From Microcaldota archaeon (GTDB taxonomy: Archaea > Micrarchaeota > Micrarchaeia > Norongarragalinales > SBBD01): a stretch of 35,285 bases of DNA. Made by a program: the position numbers and the translations under genes. This document shows, one piece after another, positions 1 through 7,628 of this stretch (positions are counted from its first letter, which is position 1; every line of letters begins with the position of its first letter). Location of the stretch: assembly GCA_018819225.1 (NCBI GenBank), contig JAHJQN010000005.1:1-35285 (forward strand), in the 5' to 3' direction. The notes below the pieces were generated by a model. The model had not been told where the DNA came from and did not search any database. It saw only the letters and a program-made list of their open reading frames with translations.

Positions 1-2183
1 ACCTCCGGTTCGAAACCCTGCCAGTCAACAGTCGGCGAAGGCGTATCCGTACCCGTGCCCGAAGTAGGAGTCGGCGCCGTCGTCGGAGTAGACGTGCCCG
101 TTGTTCCACCCGTATACCCACCATCATCTCCACAAATATTCGCATGCGAACACGCGCCATCAGAACACGAATCACTCGTGCAGCTATTTCCATCGTCACA
201 ATCAATGCCACAACACAAATCATTTTTCACGCAAACACTCCAAAAACCACTCCCGCAAACACGCGTTCCCCCACACCCACTCACATCACACACCTCCTCT
301 TCCCCTTCAACACTGCAAGGCTCGGGAGTCGGCGTAATCGTAACCGTAGGCGTCGGAGTATCCGTCACCGAAGGACAATCGTTATCATTCGATGAATCGC
401 ATTCCTCTGGACACTGATCATCGCCGTCAATGCAAACGTCTTCAATGGGCGTGTAGAAACAAACCGCTTGACAGGTCAAAGGCGCCATACATTCGTCTTG
501 CGAAGCGGGATCGCCATCGTCGCAATCCGAATCGTCATCGCATGGATCGAACGGCTCGCGTTTGACGCTTCCGGGAACCGTACAGCAAAAGGTCTCTCCG
601 TCCGGTTCGATGACGTCATTCCCGCACATGCAGGTCTCAACAATCAGCGCCCCTTGCGTGCATTGCAGTATTGGTTCCGTGACTTTCAGTAAAATGACGC
701 CATCCGTCGGAGGCAACACAACCGAACTGACGATGGCGCCTCCTTCCGCTGTGAAATACTCCGTCACATCCAGAATTTTATATGGCTCGGGAAGCGCTAC
801 CGTTTTTTCATCGTATCCGGGATTCACGAGAACCATACCCGAATCGTAATCCCTACGGTACACTTTCGGAGGCCACGTGTCCCTGCATTGCGTGAGCGCC
901 CCGTTGTCTTCAATGACTTTACACGGACCTTGCGGATATCCCAAGTAGTACCTCTGCGCCCCTCCGTTATCATATTCGGGTATCCACCAGAATTCGTTGT
1001 TCGGAGGGTCTTTCTTCATGAAGTTGATGTCCGCGTCTCCAAGCAACCCCGTGGCGAAACCGAAACGCTTGACGCGATGGAATTCTTGTTGGTCTGCTTC
1101 CGTCGGCTGCTGGCCCGGAGCGCATTGAACGCCGTTGCAGCACGCGGTCGCATCTCTCCCACTTCCGCACTTCCAGTGCACGTCCACCCAGAAGCGGTTG
1201 AACGGCAGGGGGTATACCGCCGCCAGTCGATGGATGTATCCGTTGGTCGGCCGGAACAAGGCGCGCATCCATTGATACGGATCGCAATTGGTTTCTCCGG
1301 GAGGGCATTCGTACGGCTGCCAGAAAACGCGCCCGCCCAATAAATTCTCGATTTGAAAACCGTTGACGTACGGCAGCCAATCTCCGCCTCCGTTGATGTG
1401 AATGAAGTGCTCGTCCCCCGCGTATTCCCGCAGGCGGGAAAACAATTGGACGCCTCCCGCGGACCACCAGGAATTAAATTGATTTTCTTCGTCGGGAATC
1501 CCGTTTCCGTCCGCGTCCGGCGGATGCCCTTCCCCATCGTAATAATTTTCCCAAGCATCACTCGTCCAATACGGGCTTCCCGCGCAGTCAAAATGCACGC
1601 CGTCGAAGTAATCCACTTGCGGAACGTCTTTTATTTTCAGGAAAACGGCGTCGTTCAGAAGGTCGGCATAAAAATGTTGATATTGCCGGTTATCGCTATC
1701 CAAGGGACAAAACAAGGTCATGCTCGCTCCCCACAAGTTATCCCACGTATAGAAGTGCTGGCCGTCCGCATTGTTCAACCAACAGGAATTGTCTTCCACC
1801 CAACGATACAACTCGCATTGCACGAAATTGTTGTCGTACACCAACGGCGTATCGGGATTCCAGCAGTCCTCGTAGAAGTTGGGGTTCCCCCAACCACTTG
1901 GGGGAACGATGCCGCAAAAACCGTAGTGCGGAAGAAGGAGATTGTCCAGATTCTTATTCCGCAACTCCTGAAGGGTACCCAACTTTACGTTCGCGGGGAC
2001 GAGCACGGAATCGTATTTCGCTAAATGGTCGAGAGGTTCGCCCGTCGCGTCGATGTCCTGCAGCCAAGCCGCGATGCGCGGAAAAGGGGGGGTGGGTTCG
2101 AACGCGTTGGCATTCGGAATCATGAAGAAAAATAATCCGATGAAACAAGCCATTATCCCTAAACGTTTCCACCGCTTTCCCAT
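1..2183 (-). CDS. Secreted glycoside-hydrolase-like protein with Cys-rich tail (3' end outside window)
   Basis: The frame is open from ATG at 2183 to the window edge (727 codons, no stop), so the C-terminus is missing. Residues 1-27 form a signal peptide: a basic MGKRWKR start, a hydrophobic core, and an ANA cleavage site. Residues of about 30-480 look like a TIM-barrel glycoside hydrolase of the hypothetical GHL15 type: aromatic-rich, with DYFDGVHFDCAG near residue 190 and HINGGGDW near 260. A short beta domain follows. From about residue 500 the protein is Cys/Asp-rich (CDDDSDCDDGD, CDDGNSCTSDSC), resembling Dicty_CTDC-type disulfide repeats, with Thr/Pro linkers (TPTPTVTITPTPEP). The tail is typical of extracellular proteins. 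The family call is by motif only, so substrate and activity are unknown. A TATA box 26 bp upstream with no ribosome binding site supports this start. Confidence 0.8.
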   Translation of the reverse strand, partial: MGKRWKRLGIMACFIGLFFFMIPNANAFEPTPPFPRIAAWLQDIDATGEPLDHLAKYDSVLVPANVKLGTLQELRNKNLDNLLLPHYGFCGIVPPSGWGNPNFYEDCWNPDTPLVYDNNFVQCELYRWVEDNSCWLNNADGQHFYTWDNLWGASMTLFCPLDSDNRQYQHFYADLLNDAVFLKIKDVPQVDYFDGVHFDCAGSPYWTSDAWENYYDGEGHPPDADGNGIPDEENQFNSWWSAGGVQLFSRLREYAGDEHFIHINGGGDWLPYVNGFQIENLLGGRVFWQPYECPPGETNCDPYQWMRALFRPTNGYIHRLAAVYPLPFNRFWVDVHWKCGSGRDATACCNGVQCAPGQQPTEADQQEFHRVKRFGFATGLLGDADINFMKKDPPNNEFWWIPEYDNGGAQRYYLGYPQGPCKVIEDNGALTQCRDTWPPKVYRRDYDSGMVLVNPGYDEKTVALPEPYKILDVTEYFTAEGGAIVSSVVLPPTDGVILLKVTEPILQCTQGALIVETCMCGNDVIEPDGETFCCTVPGSVKREPFDPCDDDSDCDDGDPASQDECMAPLTCQAVCFYTPIEDVCIDGDDQCPEECDSSNDNDCPSVTDTPTPTVTITPTPEPCSVEGEEEVCDVSGCGGTRVCGSGFWSVCVKNDLCCGIDCDDGNSCTSDSCSDGACSHANICGDDGGYTGGTTGTSTPTTAPTPTSGTGTDTPSPTVDWQGFEPE

Positions 2184-2205
2184 GAAATGCAGTACGATAA
2201 CCCCC

Positions 2206-2213
2206 TATAAATA
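2206..2213 (-). promoter_or_regulatory. Box A (TATA) promoter of the secreted glycosidase-like gene
   Basis: TATTTATA on the minus strand is centred about 26 bp before the ATG at 2183. That spacing would place transcription start at or next to the start codon, so the mRNA is probably leaderless. Confidence 0.6.
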
Positions 2214-2350
2214 AGAATGCGATTGTCCAGAACCCGTGCTCATCTCAACGAATCAACGAAGAGTCATCTAGAACTTCCGCCAACTTACGTCGTGCCCGAC
2301 TAAATGGTTAGGCATCAGTGCCTTAATTGAAAGTTATGCGTGACCATTAG

Positions 2351-2383
2351 GATTAAGAAAAAACGAATAAAAGAAAAAGGAAA
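2351..2383 (-). terminator. T-rich transcription terminator after the small secreted gene
   Basis: Directly after the stop codon at 2384 the minus strand carries several runs of T (TTTCC, TTTTTC, TTTTATTCG, TTTTTTC). Poly-T tracts without a strong hairpin are the usual archaeal intrinsic terminator. Its position suggests the reading frame before it was a real gene. Confidence 0.5.
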
Positions 2384-2766
2384 TTAATGAATTCCGTCGC
2401 TTTCGTCTCCATCAGTGCAGATGACGTCATCCGAAGTCGCTCCATCCAACGTACCAACAAGGTTACGTTCTTGTCCAACTAACGTATAACCAATCGGGTC
2501 TGCGAGCGATGCCACTTCGCCTGACGCGCCCATTTCACTACCATCCAAGGGTTCAATGACTCCCCAAGTCGTCGCCTCCTCCATTACTATCCATCCACTA
2601 TCCGATATGCCATCTAGGGCGATGAGGTTGCTTTCTTCGCGCACCATGTTTTTCATCCCGCCATCGTCTAATCCGCCAGCAATAGGAGTGACGCTATACC
2701 AAGAACAGCGTGAGAGGGCAACGAAATAATTATCGTAATGAACAAACCGAGCAATAATCGACGCAT
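2384..2766 (-). pseudogene. Small secreted protein gene, apparently frameshifted after its signal peptide
   Basis: ATG at 2766 is preceded by a good ribosome binding site (AGGTGG) and a TATA-like element. It starts a perfect signal peptide, MRRLLLGLFITIIISLPSHA, but that frame stops at 2671 after 31 residues. A second frame, open across this region, continues with a plausible soluble sequence (GGLDDGGMKNMVREESN onward, about 105 residues) to a stop at 2384, followed by a T-rich terminator. Joining the two frames near 2690-2700 would give a roughly 130-residue exported protein. The second frame alone has only a TTG start at 2794. I recognise no family. A sequencing error, a true pseudogene or programmed frameshifting could each explain this. 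Confidence 0.5.
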
Positions 2767-2798
2767 ACAACCACCTAAAAACAAATTCTTTCAAGAGG

Positions 2799-2810
2799 TT
2801 AATTAATGTA
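2799..2810 (-). promoter_or_regulatory. Putative box A of the frameshifted secreted gene
   Basis: CATTAATTAACC on the minus strand lies about 38 bp before the ATG at 2766. This would give a leader of about 14 nt that contains the AGGTGG ribosome binding site. Confidence 0.35.
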
Positions 2811-2847
2811 TCGAAAATGAGTCAGGCAGTTGTACAACAAGCAAGGC

Positions 2848-2869
2848 GCCTATGGCGGGATTTGAACAC
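2848..2869. repeat. tRNA-Met 3'-end-like fragment (copy 1)
   Basis: On the plus strand, 20 of 22 bases match positions 12333-12354, the T-loop, T-stem and acceptor end of the tRNA-Met gene, in the same orientation. There is no matching 5' half and the T-stem does not pair, so this is not a functional tRNA. Such tails are typically left by integrases that target tRNA genes. It lies just beyond the 3' end of the ACR3 gene. Confidence 0.5.
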
Positions 2870-2905
2870 CACGTACAGATGCCTTACTGAATTAAAACAA
2901 ACCGC

Positions 2906-3979
2906 TTAGGTTGGATTTTCAAATTGAAATGCAGATTTGTTCATCTTCATTATTTTTACCAGTGAGAGCATTACGGGGACTTCAACAAGGACTCCTACAA
3001 CGGTAGCCAAGGTTGCTCCAGAATTCATTCCGAATAATATTAGTGCAACGGCAACGGCAAGTTCAAAGAAGTTGCTTGCCCCAATGAATACGGAGGGAGC
3101 TGCTTCATTAAAGGGTATTTGGAGTTTTTTTGCTCCCAGGTATCCAATGAAAAAAACGAGATACGTTTGCAATATTAACGGAATTGCAATGAGCAGAATG
3201 TGCAACGGGTAATTGATTATCTTGTCCCCCTGGAAAATGAATATTAGAACTAATGTTACCAGTAAACCTGCAGGGGTAATCCACTCAATTTTTTTAATAA
3301 ATTGATTCTCGAGCCAATCCACGCCTTTTTTCTGAATAATGACGTGTCGGGTTACTGCTGCTAATAATAGAGGAATTCCAACGTAAAACAGAACCGATAG
3401 GAATATGGTGTCAAATGGAACTGGAAATTCAGTGGTTATTCCAAGGAGAAGCATACCTAATGGGGCAAATAAGACGAGGATGATGAGGTCATTGATGGAT
3501 ACTTGCACTAAAGCGTAGTTAATATTGGCTTTTGCAAGGGAAGTCCATACGAGCACCATGGCAGTGCATGGAGCTAGTCCGAGTAGTATCATTCCGGCTA
3601 TGTATTCCGTTTGAAGCGTCTCGGGAATAATCGATGAAAAGATGAGTCTCATAAACAGCCATGCTATTAGAGCCATAGTAAAGGGCTTGATAGCCCAGTT
3701 CACGATTATTGTTAGCCATAATGGCTTTACGTTCCTCTGGACGTTTAATACTTCATTGAAATTGATTTTGATCATTATAGGGTACATCATGACCAGAAGC
3801 ACGAATGCAACGGGTATGGAAACATTGGCTACCTCAAATTCTCCGAGCGAGGTGGCGAGCCCTGGGAAAAAGTATCCAATGCCGGTTCCAAGGATTATGC
3901 AAATGGCTACCCATAGTGTAAGGTATTTGCTGAAAAAGTCTAGTTCCTCTTGCGTTTGCCCCATTAATTCTTTAAGCAT
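2906..3979 (-). CDS. acr3: ACR3-family arsenite efflux permease
   Basis: This is a 357-residue polytopic membrane protein with about ten hydrophobic helices, the usual ACR3 length. ACR3 permeases export arsenite from the cytoplasm using the proton gradient. Signature residues are present: NWAIKPF (94-100), the essential Cys in GLAPCTAM (Cys138) and the conserved Glu in GVLVEVPVM (Glu333). The first ATG is at 3979, and an alternative at 3964 would give a start of MGQTQ. There is no arsR, arsC or arsM beside it. The DNA is visibly more AT-rich than the housekeeping genes and is bracketed by tRNA-tail-like fragments, which suggests acquisition by transfer. The family is clear; the substrate is inferred from it. 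Confidence 0.93.
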   Translation of the reverse strand: MLKELMGQTQEELDFFSKYLTLWVAICIILGTGIGYFFPGLATSLGEFEVANVSIPVAFVLLVMMYPIMIKINFNEVLNVQRNVKPLWLTIIVNWAIKPFTMALIAWLFMRLIFSSIIPETLQTEYIAGMILLGLAPCTAMVLVWTSLAKANINYALVQVSINDLIILVLFAPLGMLLLGITTEFPVPFDTIFLSVLFYVGIPLLLAAVTRHVIIQKKGVDWLENQFIKKIEWITPAGLLVTLVLIFIFQGDKIINYPLHILLIAIPLILQTYLVFFIGYLGAKKLQIPFNEAAPSVFIGASNFFELAVAVALILFGMNSGATLATVVGVLVEVPVMLSLVKIMKMNKSAFQFENPT

Positions 3980-3994
3980 TGAATATTAAAGAAG

Positions 3995-4008
3995 GTACCT
4001 AGGGCGAG
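3995..4008. repeat. tRNA-Met 3'-end-like fragment (copy 2)
   Basis: GTACCTAGGGCGAG on the plus strand matches 13 of 14 bases of positions 12331-12344, the acceptor end of the tRNA-Met gene, in the same orientation. It sits in the 94-bp divergent gap between acr3 and the mini membrane gene. Confidence 0.4.
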
Positions 4009-4044
4009 CATTAAACGTGAAGTAACAATGCCCAAAAGTTTGTG

Positions 4045-4053
4045 TTTATAAAA
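4045..4053 (+). promoter_or_regulatory. Box A promoter of the mini membrane protein
   Basis: TTTATAAAA is centred 25 bp before the ATG at 4074 with no ribosome binding site between. This is leaderless architecture. Confidence 0.65.
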
Positions 4054-4073
4054 GTAAATGGAGAAGCAGTAGT

Positions 4074-4277
4074 ATGGCTGTTAATTTCTCAAATAAAGCG
4101 TTAAGCAAAGTCTTATTTGGACTTGGTTTATTTTTCATTATTAGCTCTGCGATTTCATTAAATATATTAGGCGGCCCACCAATAGAACTTTTACTAGTAT
4201 TATTAGTATTAGCATTGCTTGCAATAATAATGGGCATCATTTATTCAAAAAAATCCGAAATTACAAATGGGCGTTGA
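4074..4277 (+). CDS. 67-residue two-TM membrane protein, function unknown
   Basis: The protein has two hydrophobic segments (about residues 11-30 and 36-58) separated by a short GGPP turn, with a basic tail (SKKSEITNGR). I recognise no family. A strong TATA box exactly 25 bp upstream of the ATG supports it as a real gene. It is AT-rich like acr3 and transcribed away from it, so the two could be unrelated cargo genes. The gene is bounded on both sides by tRNA-tail-like fragments at 3995 and 4290. Small membrane proteins of this shape can be toxins, immunity proteins or transport accessories, and nothing in the sequence decides between these. Confidence 0.6.
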   Translation: MAVNFSNKALSKVLFGLGLFFIISSAISLNILGGPPIELLLVLLVLALLAIIMGIIYSKKSEITNGR

Positions 4278-4289
4278 TAATAAATCAAT

Positions 4290-4303
4290 GTGCCTAGGGC
4301 GGG
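4290..4303. repeat. tRNA-Met 3'-end-like fragment (copy 3)
   Basis: GTGCCTAGGGCGGG on the plus strand matches 13 of 14 bases (the first 12 exactly) of positions 12331-12344 in the tRNA-Met gene, same orientation. It begins 12 bp after the stop codon of the mini membrane gene. Confidence 0.4.
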
Positions 4304-4538
4304 CGCGGAGACCTGGTCTGCGTGCCTAAGCAACCTCGGAGACCGAAAAAAACGCGAAAGGAAGCGACTCGCATAGAGAAAACGAACGCAGTACTCAGGA
4401 AGCAACGGAAAGACTTAATGACAAGGATGACAAAGTTGACAAATACCGGGTCCAGAGGAAAGACCAAAAAAACCAGTGCCGTGGGTGATCGCTAAGCATG
4501 CCCCCCATACGTACACCTAGTAGAACAAGTTGCACGAT
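4304..4538. other. Intergenic stretch with no recognised gene
   Basis: This 235-bp purine-rich stretch has no convincing ORF. CGGAGACC occurs twice (near 4306 and 4339), and a poorly pairing hairpin can be drawn around the first copy. I tried and failed to match it to SRP RNA, RNase P RNA, a tRNA or a C/D-box RNA. Confidence 0.5.
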
Positions 4539-5444
4539 TCATTTTGTGGCAGGAAGGTCCAAGCCCCCAATATATTTTTCCAGTTTTTCTGCAAAGGATT
4601 GCAAGGCTTTCAAATCGGGCTTCTCAATGAAAACAGGATCAAACGTGGTTTGCACGGAGAGTTCCTGCAAGTGCTTTCCAAGATTCTCCATGTTCTTTCG
4701 GTATTCCTTTACGTATGCTGGCGTCTTCATTGCCAAAGCCATCTTAGCCCTGACCGCTTCAGCAGGAGCAACTCGGTAGAGGCTAGACCCTTCGACCATT
4801 TTATAAAGATCGAATAAATCCCGGGAGCGAGCCGGCTGGAGTCTTCGAGTCAATACCGCCCGGACTTTCTCAGCTCCAATCTCTTGAATCGAGTAACACG
4901 GCAATTCCAGAGACGAGAAGTACGCCTTGGCCAAGTGACCAAACATGGCTTCGAGCTCGCGCTCCTTGTCTTTTGGCACTTCAAGGCGTTTGAGCTTCAT
5001 TCTTTTCGCAGGAAACGCCAATCGCTCGTCAAAAGCAACCGTCACCTTGAGCTTTCCCCCGTTTTTCGGTGTGAGAAAGAAGTAGTTCATCACCTTGCCA
5101 CTGTGTGTTCCCGCGATACCGGTCTTTACCCGATCATGAAAATCCCATTGCAACCCGAGTCCAGCCATGAGTTTCCCGATGACGTTTTTCCTGAACGCGT
5201 GTTCCTTGATTTCCCCGTTCGCCCAAGTCAAATCAATGTCTTCACTGAACCGGAAATACCCGAGATAGGCCCTGACGAGGCATGTTCCACCCTTGAAAAC
5301 CAAATACCTTGATTCGGGAAAAGAGAAAATCTCCCGCAAAGAGTACGTAATCCAAATGTCCTTCTCGACAAGCCCTACGGGTAGCTTGCTGGAAGCCGCG
5401 ATGATTTCCGCGAGCTCACGCACTTTCGCGGGAGGGTACGTCAT
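4539..5444 (-). CDS. abiEii: AbiEii/AbiGii-family nucleotidyltransferase toxin
   Basis: At 301 residues it matches the usual length of the type IV toxin AbiEii, a nucleotidyltransferase whose relatives (MenT) transfer nucleotides onto RNA targets such as tRNA. Seen in the sequence are the KGGTCLVRAY motif (51-60), followed by FRFSEDIDLTW, whose Asp69 and Asp71 would bind metal, and a C-terminal SRDLFDLY motif. It starts one base after the stop of the upstream antitoxin-like gene, so the two are co-transcribed and probably translationally coupled. AbiE systems block phage growth or stabilise mobile DNA. The family is clear; activity here is inferred. Confidence 0.88.
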   Translation of the reverse strand: MTYPPAKVRELAEIIAASSKLPVGLVEKDIWITYSLREIFSFPESRYLVFKGGTCLVRAYLGYFRFSEDIDLTWANGEIKEHAFRKNVIGKLMAGLGLQWDFHDRVKTGIAGTHSGKVMNYFFLTPKNGGKLKVTVAFDERLAFPAKRMKLKRLEVPKDKERELEAMFGHLAKAYFSSLELPCYSIQEIGAEKVRAVLTRRLQPARSRDLFDLYKMVEGSSLYRVAPAEAVRAKMALAMKTPAYVKEYRKNMENLGKHLQELSVQTTFDPVFIEKPDLKALQSFAEKLEKYIGGLDLPATK

Positions 5445-5445
5445 A

Positions 5446-6120
5446 TCAATCCTCGAAGAACCTTCTTAAAAAAATAGAGTACAGATTAGGATATTTCCGA
5501 ATGATCGTGCCAATTCGGTTTAACTGCCGGTCCCTGCCTCCGGCTTTATTTGAAACATCTTCCAATACGGCCTTGACGAACTCGCGCATCTTCTCATTGC
5601 GAGCCCCGAAATAGGCATAATCGACGATGGTTCTGCTGGGATCGCTGAACCGGATATGCCCTTTTTTTCTGATATGATAATCAAACGGGACTCCCGAAAG
5701 CTGCTTGAATTCGATATTCATTCCGGCAAAAGCTTTCCTATACCCCCTTATTCTTTTCTTGGTAATAACGGTAATCGTTGTTTGGGTTTGCTGTTCGGAT
5801 ATTCCCCCAACCTTCAGGGCAGTCGCGAGGCCAAAATACCAGTTCTTTTTCAGCTTGAGATTGCATGCTCTTGCCACGACATTAATGGCTTCTTCCTTAA
5901 TGGTTCCCAAATCACGCTCCTCTCTGTCTTTGACATAATAAACTCCTCGAAAAACGACGGGCACGATCGCCTCCGCGCGGGCAAGCCCCGCCTGAGCCGT
6001 ACTGAATTCAACGCCTGAGACCTTACACGCCGTCCTAATATGATCACTGGAAACAACCCGGTCATGCCTGGAAAGTAAAATGTTGTAAATTTTTCCCGCT
6101 TCGCTTTCCCAAAACGCCAT
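5446..6120 (-). CDS. abiEi: AbiEi-family antitoxin / transcriptional regulator
   Basis: This 224-residue protein precedes the AbiEii toxin gene in the standard antitoxin-first order. Residues 1-65 look like a winged helix (KIYNILLSRHDRVVSSDHI). The middle, with NWYFGLATALKVGG and the later SDPSRTIVDY, matches the layout of AbiEi-type proteins, where the N-terminal domain binds the operon promoter and the C-terminal half neutralises the toxin. A TATA-like element lies 24 bp before the ATG, and repression at that point would be expected. Assignment rests on the domain pattern plus the toxin partner. A deletion-prone IS630 remnant begins immediately upstream on the other strand. Confidence 0.8.
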   Translation of the reverse strand: MAFWESEAGKIYNILLSRHDRVVSSDHIRTACKVSGVEFSTAQAGLARAEAIVPVVFRGVYYVKDREERDLGTIKEEAINVVARACNLKLKKNWYFGLATALKVGGISEQQTQTTITVITKKRIRGYRKAFAGMNIEFKQLSGVPFDYHIRKKGHIRFSDPSRTIVDYAYFGARNEKMREFVKAVLEDVSNKAGGRDRQLNRIGTIIRKYPNLYSIFLRRFFED

Positions 6121-6138
6121 AGGGATACCTATTGAGTC

Positions 6139-6149
6139 CTTAAAACTAC
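6139..6149 (-). promoter_or_regulatory. Box A promoter of the abiE operon
   Basis: TAGTTTTAAGG on the minus strand is centred about 24 bp before the ATG at 6120, and no ribosome binding site precedes that ATG. This is a likely leaderless start and the expected site of AbiEi autoregulation. Confidence 0.5.
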
Positions 6150-6173
6150 TAAATTGTTGAAATAATACCGTAA

Positions 6174-6857
6174 TATAAGCCTTTTGGTTGCCATTTTCAA
6201 TGGAAACGCGGCGTAGTAACGCGCGACACGCTCCGCCGTTACTTGAAGAAAATGGGCGCTCATTACGTCAAAGCCATTCTCGCGTACGAGGAAGCCGACT
6301 TGAAAAAACAGGCGGAATTCGCTCGCGATTTCCTCGCGATTTTACGAGGTAAAAACCGTGCCGTCGCCGTATTTTTTCAGGACGAAATGAGCGCCGAAAC
6401 GACGGCGCGAAAAGGCTACGGCTGGACGTTTGAAAAACGCTTGGTCGTCAGAGCGCCGCAAGCGGCGTGGGAAAAAGTGAACGCGTTCGGCGCCGTCAAC
6501 CCGTTTACAGGCGAAGTCGTCGAACTGGCGAGCGCGGACGCCAAAGCGCCCTCGTTCATCCGTTTGCTCCGCAAGCTCTTGATTCAACACCCGCGCAAGC
6601 GGGTGTTATTGTGTTTGGATAACTCGCGAGTGCACCACTCGCGGATGCTCCAAAAGTTTTTGGAAAAGCATCCGCGTCTGCAAGTGAAGTATCTTCCGGC
6701 ATACTCGCCGGAATTGAATCCGAAGGAATACTGGCACGCGTTCGTGAGGAAGAAACTGCTCAATAATCGGAGTTTTACGAGCGCCAGAGCAGTGGCGCTC
6801 GCGCTGAATCGTTTTGCCAGAAACACGCCGAAGGAGGTCGAAAAGGAAGTCTATGGA
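6174..6857 (+). mobile_element. 5'-truncated IS630-family transposase remnant
   Basis: The frame is open from 6174 (after TAA at 6171). It encodes the end of the IS630 DNA-binding region (VTRDTLRRYLKKMGAHYVK) and a complete DDE_3 catalytic domain with its three acidic residues. The N-terminal helix-turn-helix of about 100-130 residues is absent, and I found no terminal inverted repeats. The element is therefore a decayed insertion. Confidence 0.75.
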
Positions 6858-7541
6858 GACCAATCCGAGTTCTGCCGTGAATCCGACCGCGTTCGCAAAG
6901 AAGAACAAAGGGAAATCGAACGCCAGGAAGCCAAGGAAGAAGCCGAGCGTTTGAAGGAAGTCGAGCGCATAAAACGGAAAGAGCGCAAGGAACGCGAGAT
7001 GGCAGCAAAACAAGCGCTTTTAGAGGCCAAGCAGCCGTTGTTTGAAGGCGGCAATTGCATCCAAGAAAAGGGTTTATCGAAACGGCAAAAGGACCACTTG
7101 CTAAGCGAGGAATATTCTCGCATTAAGGTTAGTCCGTTTGGTGATTCTGGTGCGGCGTTTTATTGGGTTAAGCCACGTTGGCCTGAAAGCAAGGAACACG
7201 CCTTCTTCTGCTACCTCATCGAAGGCCTCGCAAAAAAACACGACGCCGAAGACATTACTTTGAACGTGAACGACGGCCCTGATATCGTATTCGAACACGA
7301 CAAAAGCACGTACGCCATTGAAGTAGAAACCGGGGGCAACTTAAGAAGAAACGAAAAATACTTGCAGAAAAAGTTTTACCTCAACGAAAGACATTACGAC
7401 CACTCCTTCGTCTTCGTAACCAGCAAAAAACTCAAGTACAAGTACGGCAAATACGCCCACGTCATAACCCGAGGAACCCTCAAAAAAACACTGAAACAAA
7501 TCTTCAACAAAAACAAGCAAACACCTTCAGATAGTTTATAG
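6243..7541 (+). CDS. IS630 DDE domain - coiled coil - PD-(D/E)XK-like nuclease chimera
   Basis: The ORF has 432 residues from TTG at 6243; ATG at 6252 is an alternative start. Residues 1-200 are an IS630 transposase catalytic domain with the triad visible: Asp47 in FFQDEMS, Asp126 in LCLDNSRVHHS and Glu162 in YSPELNPKEYW. Residues 205-265 are a charged Glu/Lys/Arg coiled coil. Residues 300-420 resemble a PD-(D/E)XK endonuclease fold: GPDIVFE (Asp347) followed by AIEVETGG (Glu360, Glu362), with an ExE in place of the usual ExK. The transposase half is truncated, so the ORF may be an IS remnant that ran into the 5' end of a host or element nuclease gene. Whether the fusion is expressed is unknown. 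Confidence 0.72.
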   Translation: MKKMGAHYVKAILAYEEADLKKQAEFARDFLAILRGKNRAVAVFFQDEMSAETTARKGYGWTFEKRLVVRAPQAAWEKVNAFGAVNPFTGEVVELASADAKAPSFIRLLRKLLIQHPRKRVLLCLDNSRVHHSRMLQKFLEKHPRLQVKYLPAYSPELNPKEYWHAFVRKKLLNNRSFTSARAVALALNRFARNTPKEVEKEVYGDQSEFCRESDRVRKEEQREIERQEAKEEAERLKEVERIKRKERKEREMAAKQALLEAKQPLFEGGNCIQEKGLSKRQKDHLLSEEYSRIKVSPFGDSGAAFYWVKPRWPESKEHAFFCYLIEGLAKKHDAEDITLNVNDGPDIVFEHDKSTYAIEVETGGNLRRNEKYLQKKFYLNERHYDHSFVFVTSKKLKYKYGKYAHVITRGTLKKTLKQIFNKNKQTPSDSL

Positions 7542-7628
7542 GCCAATAATATACATATATTATGGAGCGCTGTAGGCGGCAAATAACGAAAGCCACGTCA
7601 GAATACAAAAACACGATTTGCGCCAAAT

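Noticed and set aside
55..2125. Several plus-strand and off-frame minus-strand ORFs across the first 2.1 kb
   Set aside because: They lie opposite or across one continuous minus-strand frame (2183 to the edge) that has a signal peptide, sensible domains and a promoter; their own sequences are low-complexity by-products.
2840..2905. A possible complete tRNA around the TTTGAAC motif
   Set aside because: The T-stem does not pair and no D-arm, anticodon arm or 5' acceptor strand can be found, so it is only a tRNA-tail fragment.
4278..4538. A structured RNA such as SRP RNA or RNase P RNA
   Set aside because: None of the conserved loop or core motifs of these RNAs could be matched, and the repeated CGGAGACC is too short to support a fold.
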